DNA from: Haloechinothrix sp033042135
GTDB lineage: Bacteria > Actinomycetota > Actinomycetes > Mycobacteriales > Pseudonocardiaceae
Reading direction: 5' to 3'
Assembly: GCF_033042135.1 (NCBI RefSeq)
Contig: NZ_WBXM01000012.1
Span: 1-64,000 of the forward strand
DNA length: 64,000 nt
Below the pieces are notes generated by a model. That model was not told the DNA's origin. It made no database searches and saw nothing but the letters and a program-made list of their open reading frames with translations. The position numbers and the translations under genes were made by a program. Shown in pieces: positions 1 through 11,999 of this stretch; positions within the stretch are counted from its first letter, which is position 1, and each line of letters opens with the position of its first letter.

Positions 1-3342
<3,342 letters not shown>

Positions 3343-3786
3343 GAATGGTTCAACGCTGGGCCCCATGCGGCACTCGTATGCGTCGACTCGGCACGCTGTT
3401 GAGTTCTCAAGCTACAAAGCTCATGATCTCATTTTCATCGGGCCGAGGCTCAACCTCGCCACTGTCTACCGTAACAACGCGTGAAGCACACGCTTGAAAG
3501 GGGGGTGGGGACTTTCGCGAACTATGCGGACCACGCAGACTCCACGAAGTCCCGACCGGGAGCGCCACCGCGTAACGCACTCGTGCGTATGCGGCCTCCA
3601 GGTGTGCTCGCTGGCTCCTGGAGCGACTCCTGGCCCCTTATTCAGGCTAGCAAGCTGCGCCGCACGCGCAAGGAGCGATCCGGCACCGATGCGTTCGGCT
3701 GTATCACTCCCGGTAGTCCGCTACCGCGGTTGCTCCCGCATCGCGGACGGTTGCCATGCTAACGAAGGGAGTGAAGGGAGTGATCA
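3343..3786 (-). promoter_or_regulatory. rrn leader and promoter region; intergenic
   Basis: These 444 nt separate 16S from the divergent Dph6-like gene and hold no credible gene. On the minus strand the leader has GCTTGAGAACTCAACAGCGTG (reversed at 3393-3413). Its AGCTTGAGAA core repeats in the 16S-23S spacer. A weak promoter candidate further up is TTCAAG near 3496 with TACGGT near 3471 (spacing about 19). An AT-rich patch at 3420-3440 lies between this and the leader box. The exact rrn promoter is not certain. Confidence 0.5.
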
Positions 3787-4452
3787 ATGGGGTCGGATGT
3801 GGCGCTGTCCTGGAGCGGAGGCAAGGACAGCGCGCTGACGCTCGCCGAGCTCACCGCGGCGGGGATGGCGGTGCGCGCGTTGCTGGTCACCGATACCGGC
3901 GGCCAAGTGACCATGCACGGGGTCCCGATCGAGCTGGTGCAGCGGCAGGCCGACGCGCTCGGCCTACCGCTGTATAGGGTCCGGCTGCCCGCCGAGGCGA
4001 GCAACACCACGTACGAATCCGCCATGGCAGGCGCGATCACCACGCTAGGCGAGGCGGGCATATCGCGGTTGGCCTTCGGTGACGTGCACCTCGCCGAGGT
4101 GCGCGCCTACCGTGAACGGCGGTTGTCGGGGCTCGGGGCCGAGTTGCTCTTCCCGCTGTGGCACAGGAACACCGGGGAACTGATGCGCACGTTGCTCGCC
4201 CGCCGTCACCGCGCGGTGGTGGCCTGCGTGGACCTCCAGCAGCTGGACGCTTCGTTCTGCGGCAGGCAGGTCGACGAGCGGTTCCTCGCCGAACTCCCGA
4301 ACGGTGTCGATCCTGCGGGCGAGCACGGTGAGTATCACACGTTCGTCACCGACGGCCCGGACTTCGCCGAGCCCGTCCCGGTCCGCCTCGGCCCGTGCGT
4401 CACCCACGAGGGCCGCTTCCGCTACCAGACCCTCGAAGCCGCACCGGGATAG
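3787..4452 (+). CDS. Dph6-like ATP pyrophosphatase (PP-loop family)
   Basis: This 221-residue protein starts with a PP-loop, SGGKDS (residues 10-15), which binds ATP and activates a carbonyl by adenylation. The later motifs FGDVHLAEVR and EHGEYHTFVTDGP match the diphthine-ammonia ligase (Dph6/MJ0570) family. Bacteria lack diphthamide, so bacterial members have another, unknown substrate. The start is set by AGGGAG just upstream (3776-3781). It stands alone between the rrn operon and the convergent peptidase. Confidence 0.8.
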   Translation: MGSDVALSWSGGKDSALTLAELTAAGMAVRALLVTDTGGQVTMHGVPIELVQRQADALGLPLYRVRLPAEASNTTYESAMAGAITTLGEAGISRLAFGDVHLAEVRAYRERRLSGLGAELLFPLWHRNTGELMRTLLARRHRAVVACVDLQQLDASFCGRQVDERFLAELPNGVDPAGEHGEYHTFVTDGPDFAEPVPVRLGPCVTHEGRFRYQTLEAAPG

Positions 4453-4467
4453 CCGGGTCGCCTCCGG

Positions 4468-5442
4468 CTACCGATCGCGACCGGCGTATCGATCGGTCGC
4501 GGCGACGAGATGTTCGATCATCCCACCGTGCTTGCTGTCGTGACCCGCGCCCGGCACGACGACGAGGTCGCTTTCCGGCCACGCCCTGGCAAGCTCCCAC
4601 GCGGTGACCAGTGGCGCACCGAGATCCAGCGTGCCGTGCACCATGGTTCCAGGGGTACCGGCCAGCTTCGATGCGTTGCGCAGCACTTCCGACTCCGTCA
4701 GCCAGGCACCGTGCCGGAAGTAGTGCGTCACGATACGGGCGAAGGCCATCTCGAAACGCGGGTCGAACCGCTGCGCGCCTCCCGCGTCACCGGGGCCGCC
4801 CACATCCGCGTAAGCCACCGCCAGCTCCCAGGCACACCACTCGCGCGCGGCCCGCTCACGAACCGCCGGATCGGCATCGGCCAGCAGCCGGTGGTAGGCC
4901 TCGACGAGGTCGCCGTCGCGCCAACCCGCAGGCACCCCCTCGCGGAAACGGGCCCAAGCCTCCGGTAGGAACCTGCCGAGGCCGTGATAAAGCCAGTCGA
5001 TCTCACATCGCCGGGTGGAGGTCACCGCCATCAGCACGATCTCCGAGACCCGCTCCGGGTGACGCTGCCCGTAGACAAGCGCGAGCGTGGTGCCCCAGGA
5101 ACCACCGAACAGCAACCACCGTTCGATGCCGAGGTGCTCGCGCAGCAGCTCCATATCGGCCAGCAGGTGGTCGGTGGTGTTGACCGACAGGTCCGTACCC
5201 GCATCGCCCGCATACGGCACGCTACGCCCGCAACCACGCTGGTCGAACAGCACGATCCGGTAGGCGCGCGGATCGAAATACCGGCGCAGGTCCGCGGTGC
5301 AGCCCGATCCGGGCCCGCCGTGCAACACCACAGCGGGCTTGCCGTCCGGGTTCCCGCAGGCCTCCCAGTACACTCGGTTGCCATCCCCGACGTCGAGCAT
5401 GCCGTAGGCGTACGGCTCGATCTCCTGGTACAGAGCAGCCAT
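4468..5442 (-). CDS. pip: Proline iminopeptidase (alpha/beta hydrolase, S33)
   Basis: This cytosolic serine peptidase releases N-terminal proline. The 324-residue protein has HGGPGSG (oxyanion loop), DQRGCGRS and the nucleophile elbow GGSWGT, the standard prolyl aminopeptidase signature. GAGHDSKHGG near the C-terminus supplies the catalytic His. I chose ATG 5442 over the farther upstream in-frame ATG because GGGGAG lies 6-10 nt before it and the family N-terminus begins there. It is convergent with the PP-loop gene, with a 15-nt gap. Confidence 0.88.
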   Translation of the reverse strand: MAALYQEIEPYAYGMLDVGDGNRVYWEACGNPDGKPAVVLHGGPGSGCTADLRRYFDPRAYRIVLFDQRGCGRSVPYAGDAGTDLSVNTTDHLLADMELLREHLGIERWLLFGGSWGTTLALVYGQRHPERVSEIVLMAVTSTRRCEIDWLYHGLGRFLPEAWARFREGVPAGWRDGDLVEAYHRLLADADPAVRERAAREWCAWELAVAYADVGGPGDAGGAQRFDPRFEMAFARIVTHYFRHGAWLTESEVLRNASKLAGTPGTMVHGTLDLGAPLVTAWELARAWPESDLVVVPGAGHDSKHGGMIEHLVAATDRYAGRDR

Positions 5443-5642
5443 GACTCCCCCATGGTTCCACCGTCGGCGTGCGGGCATGCTGCCGTCCGGACGTGCCGCA
5501 CGAGCCAACGGAGTTTACCCGATAACACCGCGATCTCGTAGCGCCGACGTGACCTATCGGGCGATCCACGCCACCAGTACGATCACCCGTGAGGCGCGCG
5601 TACGCCACACACTGCGACATCGAATCACCCCGGGAGTCGAAC

Positions 5643-6056
5643 GTGACCAGCTTCGGGCTGCGAGGGCTGCTCGTCGTCGCCTTGCTGGTCACCTCGGCGG
5701 TGCACCTGGAGCGGTGGTTCGCGGGATACCGGGACATCCCCACCGTGATCGGCGACCGCGCCTTCCTCCTGCTCGGGCCGCTCTTCCTGGTTAACGTCGT
5801 CGTCGGCGTAGGTATCGCACTCGCGGTCGTGTTCTGGAACCATTGGCTTCCGTTGCTCGCTGCGGCGGCATTCGGCGCGGCGACACTGGGGGCGTTCCTC
5901 GCCGATCGGTTCCTCGGGGTGTTCGGCCCGCCATCCCCCCTGATGTGGCAGGCACCGGAGATCGTCGCCGCGGTGGCCGAAGTACTCTGCGTGGTCTTCG
6001 CCGTCATCCTGCTCGTCCAACGCCGCCGCATCCGGCACGGCTGGATCCGGGCATGA
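5643..6056 (+). CDS. Small integral membrane protein, about four TM segments
   Basis: This 137-residue hydrophobic protein is of unknown function. Four likely membrane helices are visible: around residues 6-22, 35-60, 65-85 and 105-128. It ends with a basic tail (QRRRIRHGWIRA). GTG 5643 is preferred because GGGAG lies 7 nt upstream and the first helix follows directly. An upstream in-frame ATG at 5589 would add a polar extension without a ribosome site. The overall look (two acidic turn residues, short loops) resembles DoxX-size proteins but no signature is clear. Confidence 0.65.
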   Translation: MTSFGLRGLLVVALLVTSAVHLERWFAGYRDIPTVIGDRAFLLLGPLFLVNVVVGVGIALAVVFWNHWLPLLAAAAFGAATLGAFLADRFLGVFGPPSPLMWQAPEIVAAVAEVLCVVFAVILLVQRRRIRHGWIRA

Positions 6057-6073
6057 TCGGACACGCCGCTCCG

Positions 6074-6403
6074 CTACTCCTCGCTCCCGCTGTCGCGGTG
6101 CGGTGCCAGCCGCTGTCGTAGCCTGCTGATCTCTTCTCGCGCCGCGTCGAGCTCGTTCTCCAGCTCAAGGATGCGCTGCGCGGAGTACAGGTTGTGCCCC
6201 TCGTCGAACAGGGCCCGCATACGACCGGCCTGGTTGAGCTGATGGCGGGAGTAGCGGCGGTGACCTCCCTCGGAACGCTCCGGGGAGACCACACCCGCGG
6301 CGTCCAGGCTACGGAGGAAGGGCTGCTCGACACCGAGCAGCTCCGCGGCCTGCCCGGTTGTGAATGCCGGGTAGTGCTCGTCATCCAGCTTCGAAAGACC
6401 CAA
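6074..6403 (-). CDS. MerR-family regulator, HspR-like
   Basis: This 109-residue protein begins with a MerR winged helix (FTTGQAAELLGVEQPFLRSLDAAGVVSPERSEGGHRRY, split here as residues 14-50) and ends in a coiled coil rich in Glu/Arg (residues 75-103). HspR proteins share this size and the SPxRSxGGxRRYS wing. It is divergent from hsp20, and a HAIR-like inverted repeat lies between them. This suggests it represses the small heat-shock gene and perhaps itself. Identity as true HspR is inference; it lacks a usual dnaK neighbour. Confidence 0.8.
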   Translation of the reverse strand: MGLSKLDDEHYPAFTTGQAAELLGVEQPFLRSLDAAGVVSPERSEGGHRRYSRHQLNQAGRMRALFDEGHNLYSAQRILELENELDAAREEISRLRQRLAPHRDSGSEE

Positions 6404-6694
6404 CGGCCACCCTTCCCGTGTCGCGTCCTCGACCCCGAGGCGGCATCACCGCCACGACGTACTGTCACCTCTAGATTATCTATCACGTCAGCTTGACGCA
6501 ATCTTAAGTATGCGATATAAAAAAGATGTGCTGTCTGGAACGAGCCAGGCTAAGGCGGTCTTGATCTAGCCATGAGGTGACTACACAAACAAGGTCGATC
6601 TGTGGGGAACAAACTACTTGAGCTTGTCGTTAGCAAGGTATGGCGCGAGCCGTAGTGACCAGACAGCTGGACAGTGTGAAGGAGGCGATCACCG
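6404..6694. other. Divergent promoter region of the MerR gene and hsp20
   Basis: These 291 nt have no gene. The part next to the MerR gene is AT-rich (6470-6530, including GATAAT on the minus strand near 6477-6482), as expected for its promoter. The part next to hsp20 has the HAIR-like box at 6617-6637. A weak TTGAGC/TATGGC promoter pair (6618-6623 and 6639-6644, spacing 15) overlaps that box. Confidence 0.5.
6617..6637. promoter_or_regulatory. HAIR-like operator upstream of hsp20
   Basis: CTTGAGC-N7-TAGCAAG closely resembles the HspR-associated inverted repeat CTTGAGT-N7-ACTCAAG: the outer CTTGAG and CAAG and the spacing of 7 are kept, and the right inner bases deviate. It is 57 nt before the hsp20 start, overlapping a likely -35, and faces the HspR-like gene. 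Confidence 0.6.
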
Positions 6695-7129
6695 ATGCTG
6701 ATGCGCACCGACCCGTTCCGTGAGTTGGACCGGCTCACCCAGCAGGTATTCGGTGGCAACGGCGGGACGTGGCAGCGTCCCGCGTCGATGCCGATGGATG
6801 CCTACCGTTCGGGTGACGAGTTCGTCGTGAAGTTCGACCTGCCCGGCGTATCGGCCGACTCCATCGACCTCGACGTCGAGCGCAACGTGCTGACCGTCAA
6901 GGCCGAGCGCGCCGCCGAGACGGACGAGCAGGCCGACGTTCAGGTCGCCGAGCGGCCCCGCGGCGTGTTCTCGCGGCAGCTGTTCCTCGGCGAGACCCTG
7001 GACACCGACAACATCAAGGCCAGCTACGACAACGGCGTGTTGACGATCCGCATCCCGGTTGCGGAGAAGGCCAAGCCGCGCAAGATCAGCATCAGCGGCG
7101 GCGACGAGGCCAAGCAGATCAACGCGTGA
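6695..7129 (+). CDS. Hsp20/alpha-crystallin small heat-shock protein
   Basis: This 144-residue ATP-independent chaperone has an alpha-crystallin domain from about residue 30 to 130. It shows the typical opening strands (DEFVVKFDLPGVSADSIDLDVERNVLTVKAER) spread over residues 36-70 and the AxYxNGVLTIRIPVAEKAKPRKI close (residues 108-132). AAGGAGG at 6679-6685 supports the ATG at 6695. The neighbouring HspR-like gene and HAIR-like box indicate heat or stress control. Confidence 0.93.
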   Translation: MLMRTDPFRELDRLTQQVFGGNGGTWQRPASMPMDAYRSGDEFVVKFDLPGVSADSIDLDVERNVLTVKAERAAETDEQADVQVAERPRGVFSRQLFLGETLDTDNIKASYDNGVLTIRIPVAEKAKPRKISISGGDEAKQINA

Positions 7130-7137
7130 GGATGATC

Positions 7138-7182
7138 GCGGGCTGCGCGAGCCGGGACACCTACCCCACCCGCGCAGCCCGC
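7138..7182. terminator. Bidirectional hairpin terminator after hsp20
   Basis: GCGGGCTGCGCG (7138-7149) pairs perfectly with CGCGCAGCCCGC (7171-7182) around a 21-nt loop. It lies 8 nt past the hsp20 stop and between convergent genes. There is no U-tract, as is common in high-GC actinomycetes. Confidence 0.7.
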
Positions 7183-7200
7183 ATCGCCCGCCCCGCCTAG

Positions 7201-7227
7201 CGGGTTCAGCGGGTTCAGCGGGTTCAG
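7201..7227. repeat. Three tandem copies of CGGGTTCAG
   Basis: A 9-bp unit repeats three times exactly and overlaps the stop codon of the minus-strand ferredoxin-like subunit. On that strand each unit contains TGA in the same frame, giving serial stop codons. Confidence 0.85.
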
Positions 7228-7712
7228 CCGCTTCGACCACGCTGGCCGCCACCACGTCCGGCGGCCAGCGACTTAATGGCTTCCCGGATGCGGAAGTACG
7301 TGCCGCACCGACAGATGTTCTCGATCTCGTCGATATCCTCGTCATCCGGTCGCGGCTTACGTTCCAACATGGCCGCACAGGTCATGATCTGACCCGGCTG
7401 ACAAAAGCCGCACTGCGGCACGTCGTTCTCCAGCCAGGCCTGCTGCACCGGGTGCAGCGAATCCCCGTCCGCGAGCCCTTCGATCGTCGTGATGTCCTGC
7501 CCCGCACAGTCCGCAGTCGGGGTGATGCAAGGCTGGAACGCCTCCCCGTTGAGATGGCTGGTGCAGGCGCGGCACACCCCCACCCCACAGCCGTACTTGG
7601 GCCCGGTCACGCCCAGCTTGTCGCGGAGGGTCCACAGCATCGGCAGATCGGCGGGCGCATCGACGGTGACGTCCTCGCCATTGACGGTGAACGAGTATTC
7701 GGGCACGAGCAT
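7224..7712 (-). CDS. (2Fe-2S)-binding subunit of a xanthine-dehydrogenase-family oxidoreductase
   Basis: This 162-residue subunit passes electrons from a molybdopterin partner. The plant-type cluster ligands are C42, C47, C50 and C62. The second cluster ligands are C101, C104, C134 and C136 (QCGFCQPGQ and CRCG). It resembles the alpha subunit of isoquinoline 1-oxidoreductase/IorA. A Gly/Arg-rich tail closes the protein. AAGGAG precedes ATG 7712. It follows the large subunit by 26 nt on the same strand. Confidence 0.9.
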   Translation of the reverse strand: MLVPEYSFTVNGEDVTVDAPADLPMLWTLRDKLGVTGPKYGCGVGVCRACTSHLNGEAFQPCITPTADCAGQDITTIEGLADGDSLHPVQQAWLENDVPQCGFCQPGQIMTCAAMLERKPRPDDEDIDEIENICRCGTYFRIREAIKSLAAGRGGGQRGRSG

Positions 7713-7738
7713 GCTCCTTGCGGTGGTCGGCGAATCGG

Positions 7739-10000
7739 TCAGCGGGGAACGGGTTCGAAGTCCACATCGAAATTGATGGGGAAGCGGCGCGGCTTGGTCC
7801 CCGTGGCGCGCGCGTAGGCGTTGGCCACTGCCCCGGCCGCCCCCGCCACACCGAGCTCGCCCGCACCGCCGAGATCGGTGGTGTGCGACGGCAGCACGAT
7901 GACGTTCACGTCCCGAGGGAAGTGCTGTTGCCTGGTGTAGCGGAAGTCCCCGAAGCTGCTTTCCAGCGGCAGCCCATCCCGGATGTGCAAGCCCGCCTGC
8001 AGCACGGTGGCGATGCCGTCGTTGATGCCGCCGTGCATCATCGCCTCTAGCCCCTTGGGGTTGATCGGGTGGCCGACATCCACCGCGCACGTCGCGCGGT
8101 AGACCCGCGGGTTGCCAGGGTCGGTGGCATCGATCTCGACCACGAACGCACACATGGAGTTGTACTCTTCGTGGAAACCCATGCCCTGTGCGTGGCCGCT
8201 CGGCATGCGCTTGCCCCACTCGGCTGCCTCGGCGACGGTGTCGAGCACGGTCCGCTTGCGGTCGGAGCCGACGAACTGCCTGCGGAACTCGTACGGATCC
8301 TTGCCGAGCTCCGCCGCGACCTCGTCAACGATGATCTCCTCGGTAGTCCGTACCACGCTCGAGTACGGGGAACGCCAGGATCCGGTGTTGAACTTGATGT
8401 CGAGAGGTTCGTGGAGCAGCTGGTTCACCACGCCGAACTCGTACGGACAGTGCACAACGGCATGGAAGATCGACTGGGACCAGGGATAGTTCGCGAACCG
8501 CGCGCCTGCGGCTGTGATGTGCTCACCGAGCCCGTGCTCGGCACTGGCCTCGATCTGGGTCATGCGGTACTCGTAGCTGACGATCTCGTTGCCCAGCCGC
8601 GTCACCCGCGCACGGTTGAACGAAGCCGGCCTGGCGCGACCGTGGCGGGTGTCATCGACCCGCCCCCACATCAACTTGACCGGCTTGCCGATGGCCTTCG
8701 AAACGTGCGCGGCCTCCAACGCCGCGTCATGGAACAACCGCCGCCCGAAGGAACCACCCGACTGCACCACATGCACGTCCACGCGGTCCTGCGGCAACCC
8801 GACAGCTTCAGCGATGTCCTGCTTGGCGATGATCGGGATCTTCAAGCCGGACCAGATGGTGGCGTGATCGTCCCGGACGTCGGCCACGGCGCAGTTGGTC
8901 TCCATCGGAGCGTGGCTGACGAAATGCCAGAAAAACTCGAAGTCCATGCTCGTACCGAGGTCGGGAACCGTCAGCGGCAGCGTCTCGTTCTTCAGCCTGG
9001 CCTCGACGTCCTCGTCGGACATATCATCCACCGAGCCCGCGTTCCAGCTCACCTCGAGTGCCTTGGTGGCATCCTCGGCCTGCCCGAAAGTCTCGGCCAC
9101 TACGGCGACGCCGGTGGGTATGGTCACCACGTCGACAACGCCAGGCATCGACTTGACCTCTCCGGCATTGGCCACCGACTTCGGTGTGCCCTGGATGGTC
9201 GGGGCGTGGCGCACCATGGTCGGTAGCGCACCCGGCACGTCGATGTCGAGGGTGTACTCGTGCTGGCCGGTCACGAGCCTGCGCGCATCGATCCGGCCGG
9301 TCGGCTTGCCGATCAGCTCCTGCTCGGATTCTGGTTTGGGTTCCGCGCCCGGGTCGGGAAGATCCGGGTTGGCAGCGGCAGCGGTCAGCGCACCCAGCGA
9401 CTCCGCTCGACCGTCCGGCCCCACCAGCATGCCGTCGGCGAAGGCCACCTCACCGGTGTCGACACCCCAACGCTGCGCGGCCGCCGCCGCCATCCGGCCC
9501 CTTGCCCGCGCCGCGGCGCGGCGCACCGGCCCGTACAGGTGGCGGATCGTGGCCGAGCCGCCGGTGAGCTGATTGAACAGCAGCTCCGGATCGGCGTCGC
9601 GGAGCGGGACCTCCACCTGGGACAGCGGGATGTCCATCTCCTCGGCGACCATCATCCCGCACGCGGTCGCTATGCCCTGACCGACCTCGGTCCGGTGCAG
9701 GAACAACCGGACGATGCTGTCCTCTCCGACCTCCAGCTTCACGTTCTCCTGCGTCGGGGCGTTCGCCAGCGCCAGGATGTCACCGAGATCCTTGATATCG
9801 GCCAACTGGGGGGGCTTGGGTAATGCCTGTGCCTGGCCCCCGGCGCCGGACACGACATCGAACCCGACCTTCGCCGCGACCGTGAGCACCGGTGCGGCCA
9901 CCAGATAGGTCAGGAACCGGCGGCGCCCGACTCCTTCCGGCGAACCCCGATCGTGTGGTGGTTCGGCGTGCTCCCCCGACCTCCTTGCCGGAATGGCCAT
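7739..10000 (-). CDS. Molybdopterin-binding large subunit (IorB-like), Tat-exported
   Basis: This 753-residue protein belongs to the aldehyde oxidase/xanthine dehydrogenase molybdenum-binding family of the isoquinoline 1-oxidoreductase beta type. Near the N-terminus RRRFLTYLVAAPVLTVAAK is a twin-arginine signal followed by a hydrophobic stretch, so the complex is probably exported folded with its cofactor. Gly-rich stretches such as QSGGSFGRR and the terminal GAGELGVAGAAGAVANA are typical cofactor regions. ATG 10000 has AAAGGG upstream. The 2Fe-2S partner follows directly. The substrate is unknown (aldehyde or N-heterocycle); the regulator upstream may control it. Confidence 0.87.
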   Translation of the reverse strand: MAIPARRSGEHAEPPHDRGSPEGVGRRRFLTYLVAAPVLTVAAKVGFDVVSGAGGQAQALPKPPQLADIKDLGDILALANAPTQENVKLEVGEDSIVRLFLHRTEVGQGIATACGMMVAEEMDIPLSQVEVPLRDADPELLFNQLTGGSATIRHLYGPVRRAAARARGRMAAAAAQRWGVDTGEVAFADGMLVGPDGRAESLGALTAAAANPDLPDPGAEPKPESEQELIGKPTGRIDARRLVTGQHEYTLDIDVPGALPTMVRHAPTIQGTPKSVANAGEVKSMPGVVDVVTIPTGVAVVAETFGQAEDATKALEVSWNAGSVDDMSDEDVEARLKNETLPLTVPDLGTSMDFEFFWHFVSHAPMETNCAVADVRDDHATIWSGLKIPIIAKQDIAEAVGLPQDRVDVHVVQSGGSFGRRLFHDAALEAAHVSKAIGKPVKLMWGRVDDTRHGRARPASFNRARVTRLGNEIVSYEYRMTQIEASAEHGLGEHITAAGARFANYPWSQSIFHAVVHCPYEFGVVNQLLHEPLDIKFNTGSWRSPYSSVVRTTEEIIVDEVAAELGKDPYEFRRQFVGSDRKRTVLDTVAEAAEWGKRMPSGHAQGMGFHEEYNSMCAFVVEIDATDPGNPRVYRATCAVDVGHPINPKGLEAMMHGGINDGIATVLQAGLHIRDGLPLESSFGDFRYTRQQHFPRDVNVIVLPSHTTDLGGAGELGVAGAAGAVANAYARATGTKPRRFPINFDVDFEPVPR

Positions 10001-10224
10001 CGATGAACCCTTTCTGCAGTCGAGAAACTTCGACACACACCTACCGCTCGAGCAACCAAGCACCGGAGGTGCGTGAGTGATTGGGAACACACTAGTGCGT
10101 GACACCACAATGTTGCTGTACAAGAATTGAACAGTTTGTTCGCTGTGTCTTCCTCAGTCACCCACCGCTCGCGACGGGGCGCTTCGCGCCCGGTCCCGGT
10201 CACCACCGAGGGACTGGGCGCGTG
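10001..10224 (-). promoter_or_regulatory. Upstream region of the oxidoreductase operon
   Basis: These 224 nt separate the regulator stop from the large-subunit start. A short perfect dyad GAACA-GTT-TGTTC (10129-10141) within an AT-rich patch is a possible operator. A GGGCGC-TTC-GCGCCC hairpin at 10177-10191 lies near the regulator end. Confidence 0.4.
10177..10191 (-). terminator. Hairpin after the Fis-type regulator gene
   Basis: GGGCGC (10177-10182) and GCGCCC (10186-10191) form a 6-bp GC stem with a 3-nt loop, 34 nt past the regulator stop codon on the minus strand. Confidence 0.4.
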
Positions 10225-11910
10225 TCACCCGGCGATGCCCAGCGCCCGCATCCGGTTGTAGAGGGTCGTCCTGCTGATCCCGAGCCGTTCGGCCGCCCTG
10301 GCCTTGTTGCCGCCGGTGGTCTGCAAGGCGGCGACGATGGCGGCGTACTCGGCGCGGTCCCGACCAGCCAGCCGCGAGGCCCTGCTGCTGACGCGGTAAC
10401 CAGGCGGCAGGTCGTCGACCGTCACGTCCCCTGCCGACCGCTTGTCGGTGACCTGGCGCAGCACCACGGCGAGCTCCCGCAGATTCCCCGGCCACGGCTG
10501 TGAAACCAGCGCTTCCAGTGCGCTCGGTGTGAACCGTAGATCGGCATCGGCTCGCAGTGTGGCGAGCATGCTGCGGACCAGCTCTCCGAACTCGGCGAAC
10601 CGGTCACGCAGCGGTGGCAACTCAACCTGCTCGGGACAGCGCGCGGCAAGGTTCGCCACCTGCTGGTTCAGCTCATCGCGGGGGCCGCTGCTCAGCAGCA
10701 GCCTCGCGCCGCCCGACTCGCCAAGCAAGGTGGACAATGCCACGGTGAGTGGCTCGGGCAGCAGCTGGATCTCCTCGACGGCCACGACCGCGCCTGGCTG
10801 TGCCGCGAGCTCGGCAAGCCTGGCGGCCCAGGCGCGCTCACCCCAAACCACCACGTCGGCGGCGTTCAACACGTGGAACGGCCGCTCACCGGCGAGCGCG
10901 CGCAGCGCTGTCGTGCGTCCCGTGCCCGGCTCTCCGGCGACGTGCACCGCCAGCCCGGCGTTGCGCAGCTCCGCCCAATCGGGCCCAGCCAACGAGCTAA
11001 CGGGAACCTCCGACGGCGCCGAAGGCCGATCGGAGGCCAACCGGTCGAACTGGAACAACGCACCGTCCACTGTTCCCGGTATGCGATCCACATGCATGGC
11101 CACTCGGGTCCCGGAAGCGAGCACGCAGCTGGTCCGCAGCGGGGCTTGCGCGGCAAGGACCCGGAGCAACCCGTGGTCGGCGGTGTCGAGCAGTTCGATC
11201 GCTGCCGTGTTGGCCAGCACGGTGTCCCCGCCGAGCACCGCGGCCGGTTTCGATCGGGTACGTGCCGCGGAGCGGTACGCCAGCAGCAGCCGCTGCTCGG
11301 TAGCGCTGGCTTCCTCGAACAGCTGTTGCTCGATATCACGGACCGCCCGCTGCAGGAACGGGGCGAGCAACGGGTTGGCATCGGCGGTGATCCCGGGGAT
11401 ATCGACGACGCCCTCGATCCGGCGGCTCACCGGGGGGCGCACGGGCTGGGCGTAGCAGCTGAACCGCTGCAACGCCACTTTGTAGTGTTCCTCGCCGTGC
11501 ACAACCACGCCATGCCCGGTCTCCAGCGCGGTGCCCGGCGCGTTGGTGCCGACCTGATCCTCCGAGTAGCGGGCACCAGTGACCGCGCTGACTTCGTCGA
11601 GCGCGCGTTCGACCTTGGGGTTGTCGAACCACCGGTAGGTAATGTGGCAGGCGCTGTCGGCAGCCACGAGGCAGAACCGGGTGCCCGTCAGCTGTTCTGC
11701 CATGTCCTCGAGCACCGGCCGGGCGGCGACCATGAACCTGCTCCGCGTATCCACGTCCGCGATCTCGAGCCTCCGGACCGGCTGGTCCCGCGCGAGTCCC
11801 GCGATCCGCACGCGCTGCCACGATCGCTCGATCTCCGCGCGCATGCTCTCCGCCACCGCAGGCTCCCGATACGCTCCTTGGCCGGCCGGATGGGGCGCAG
11901 CACCGGCCAT
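10225..11910 (-). CDS. GAF-AAA-Fis regulator (AcoR/NtrC-like) lacking GAFTGA
   Basis: This 561-residue regulator has an N-terminal GAF-like sensor (about residues 60-200), a degraded AAA+ domain with Walker A GEPGTGRTT (326-334) and a C-terminal Fis helix-turn-helix (NKARAAERLGISRTTLYNRM). The AAA part lacks the GAFTGA loop that touches sigma-54, which actinobacteria do not have, so it probably acts with sigma-70-type polymerase. Similar proteins control acetoin, aldehyde or alcohol metabolism. It is upstream of, and on the same strand as, the molybdenum oxidoreductase operon, its likely target. Confidence 0.82.
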   Translation of the reverse strand: MAGAAPHPAGQGAYREPAVAESMRAEIERSWQRVRIAGLARDQPVRRLEIADVDTRSRFMVAARPVLEDMAEQLTGTRFCLVAADSACHITYRWFDNPKVERALDEVSAVTGARYSEDQVGTNAPGTALETGHGVVVHGEEHYKVALQRFSCYAQPVRPPVSRRIEGVVDIPGITADANPLLAPFLQRAVRDIEQQLFEEASATEQRLLLAYRSAARTRSKPAAVLGGDTVLANTAAIELLDTADHGLLRVLAAQAPLRTSCVLASGTRVAMHVDRIPGTVDGALFQFDRLASDRPSAPSEVPVSSLAGPDWAELRNAGLAVHVAGEPGTGRTTALRALAGERPFHVLNAADVVVWGERAWAARLAELAAQPGAVVAVEEIQLLPEPLTVALSTLLGESGGARLLLSSGPRDELNQQVANLAARCPEQVELPPLRDRFAEFGELVRSMLATLRADADLRFTPSALEALVSQPWPGNLRELAVVLRQVTDKRSAGDVTVDDLPPGYRVSSRASRLAGRDRAEYAAIVAALQTTGGNKARAAERLGISRTTLYNRMRALGIAG

Positions 11911-11999
11911 CGATGTGGGCGGAGCTTAATTGCGACGTCTGGCGTGGTCAATTCACCCGATCGGCGGGATCACGGCGGTGCCTGCCGCGAAACCGCTGA

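Noticed and set aside
7201..7227. Short tandem repeats as a CRISPR array
   Set aside because: Units are 9 bp with no spacers; no cas genes occur anywhere in the window.
8069..9226. 385-codon frame antisense to the molybdenum subunit, and similar frames opposite tricorn
   Set aside because: The minus-strand genes have clear domains and ribosome sites; the opposite frames do not.
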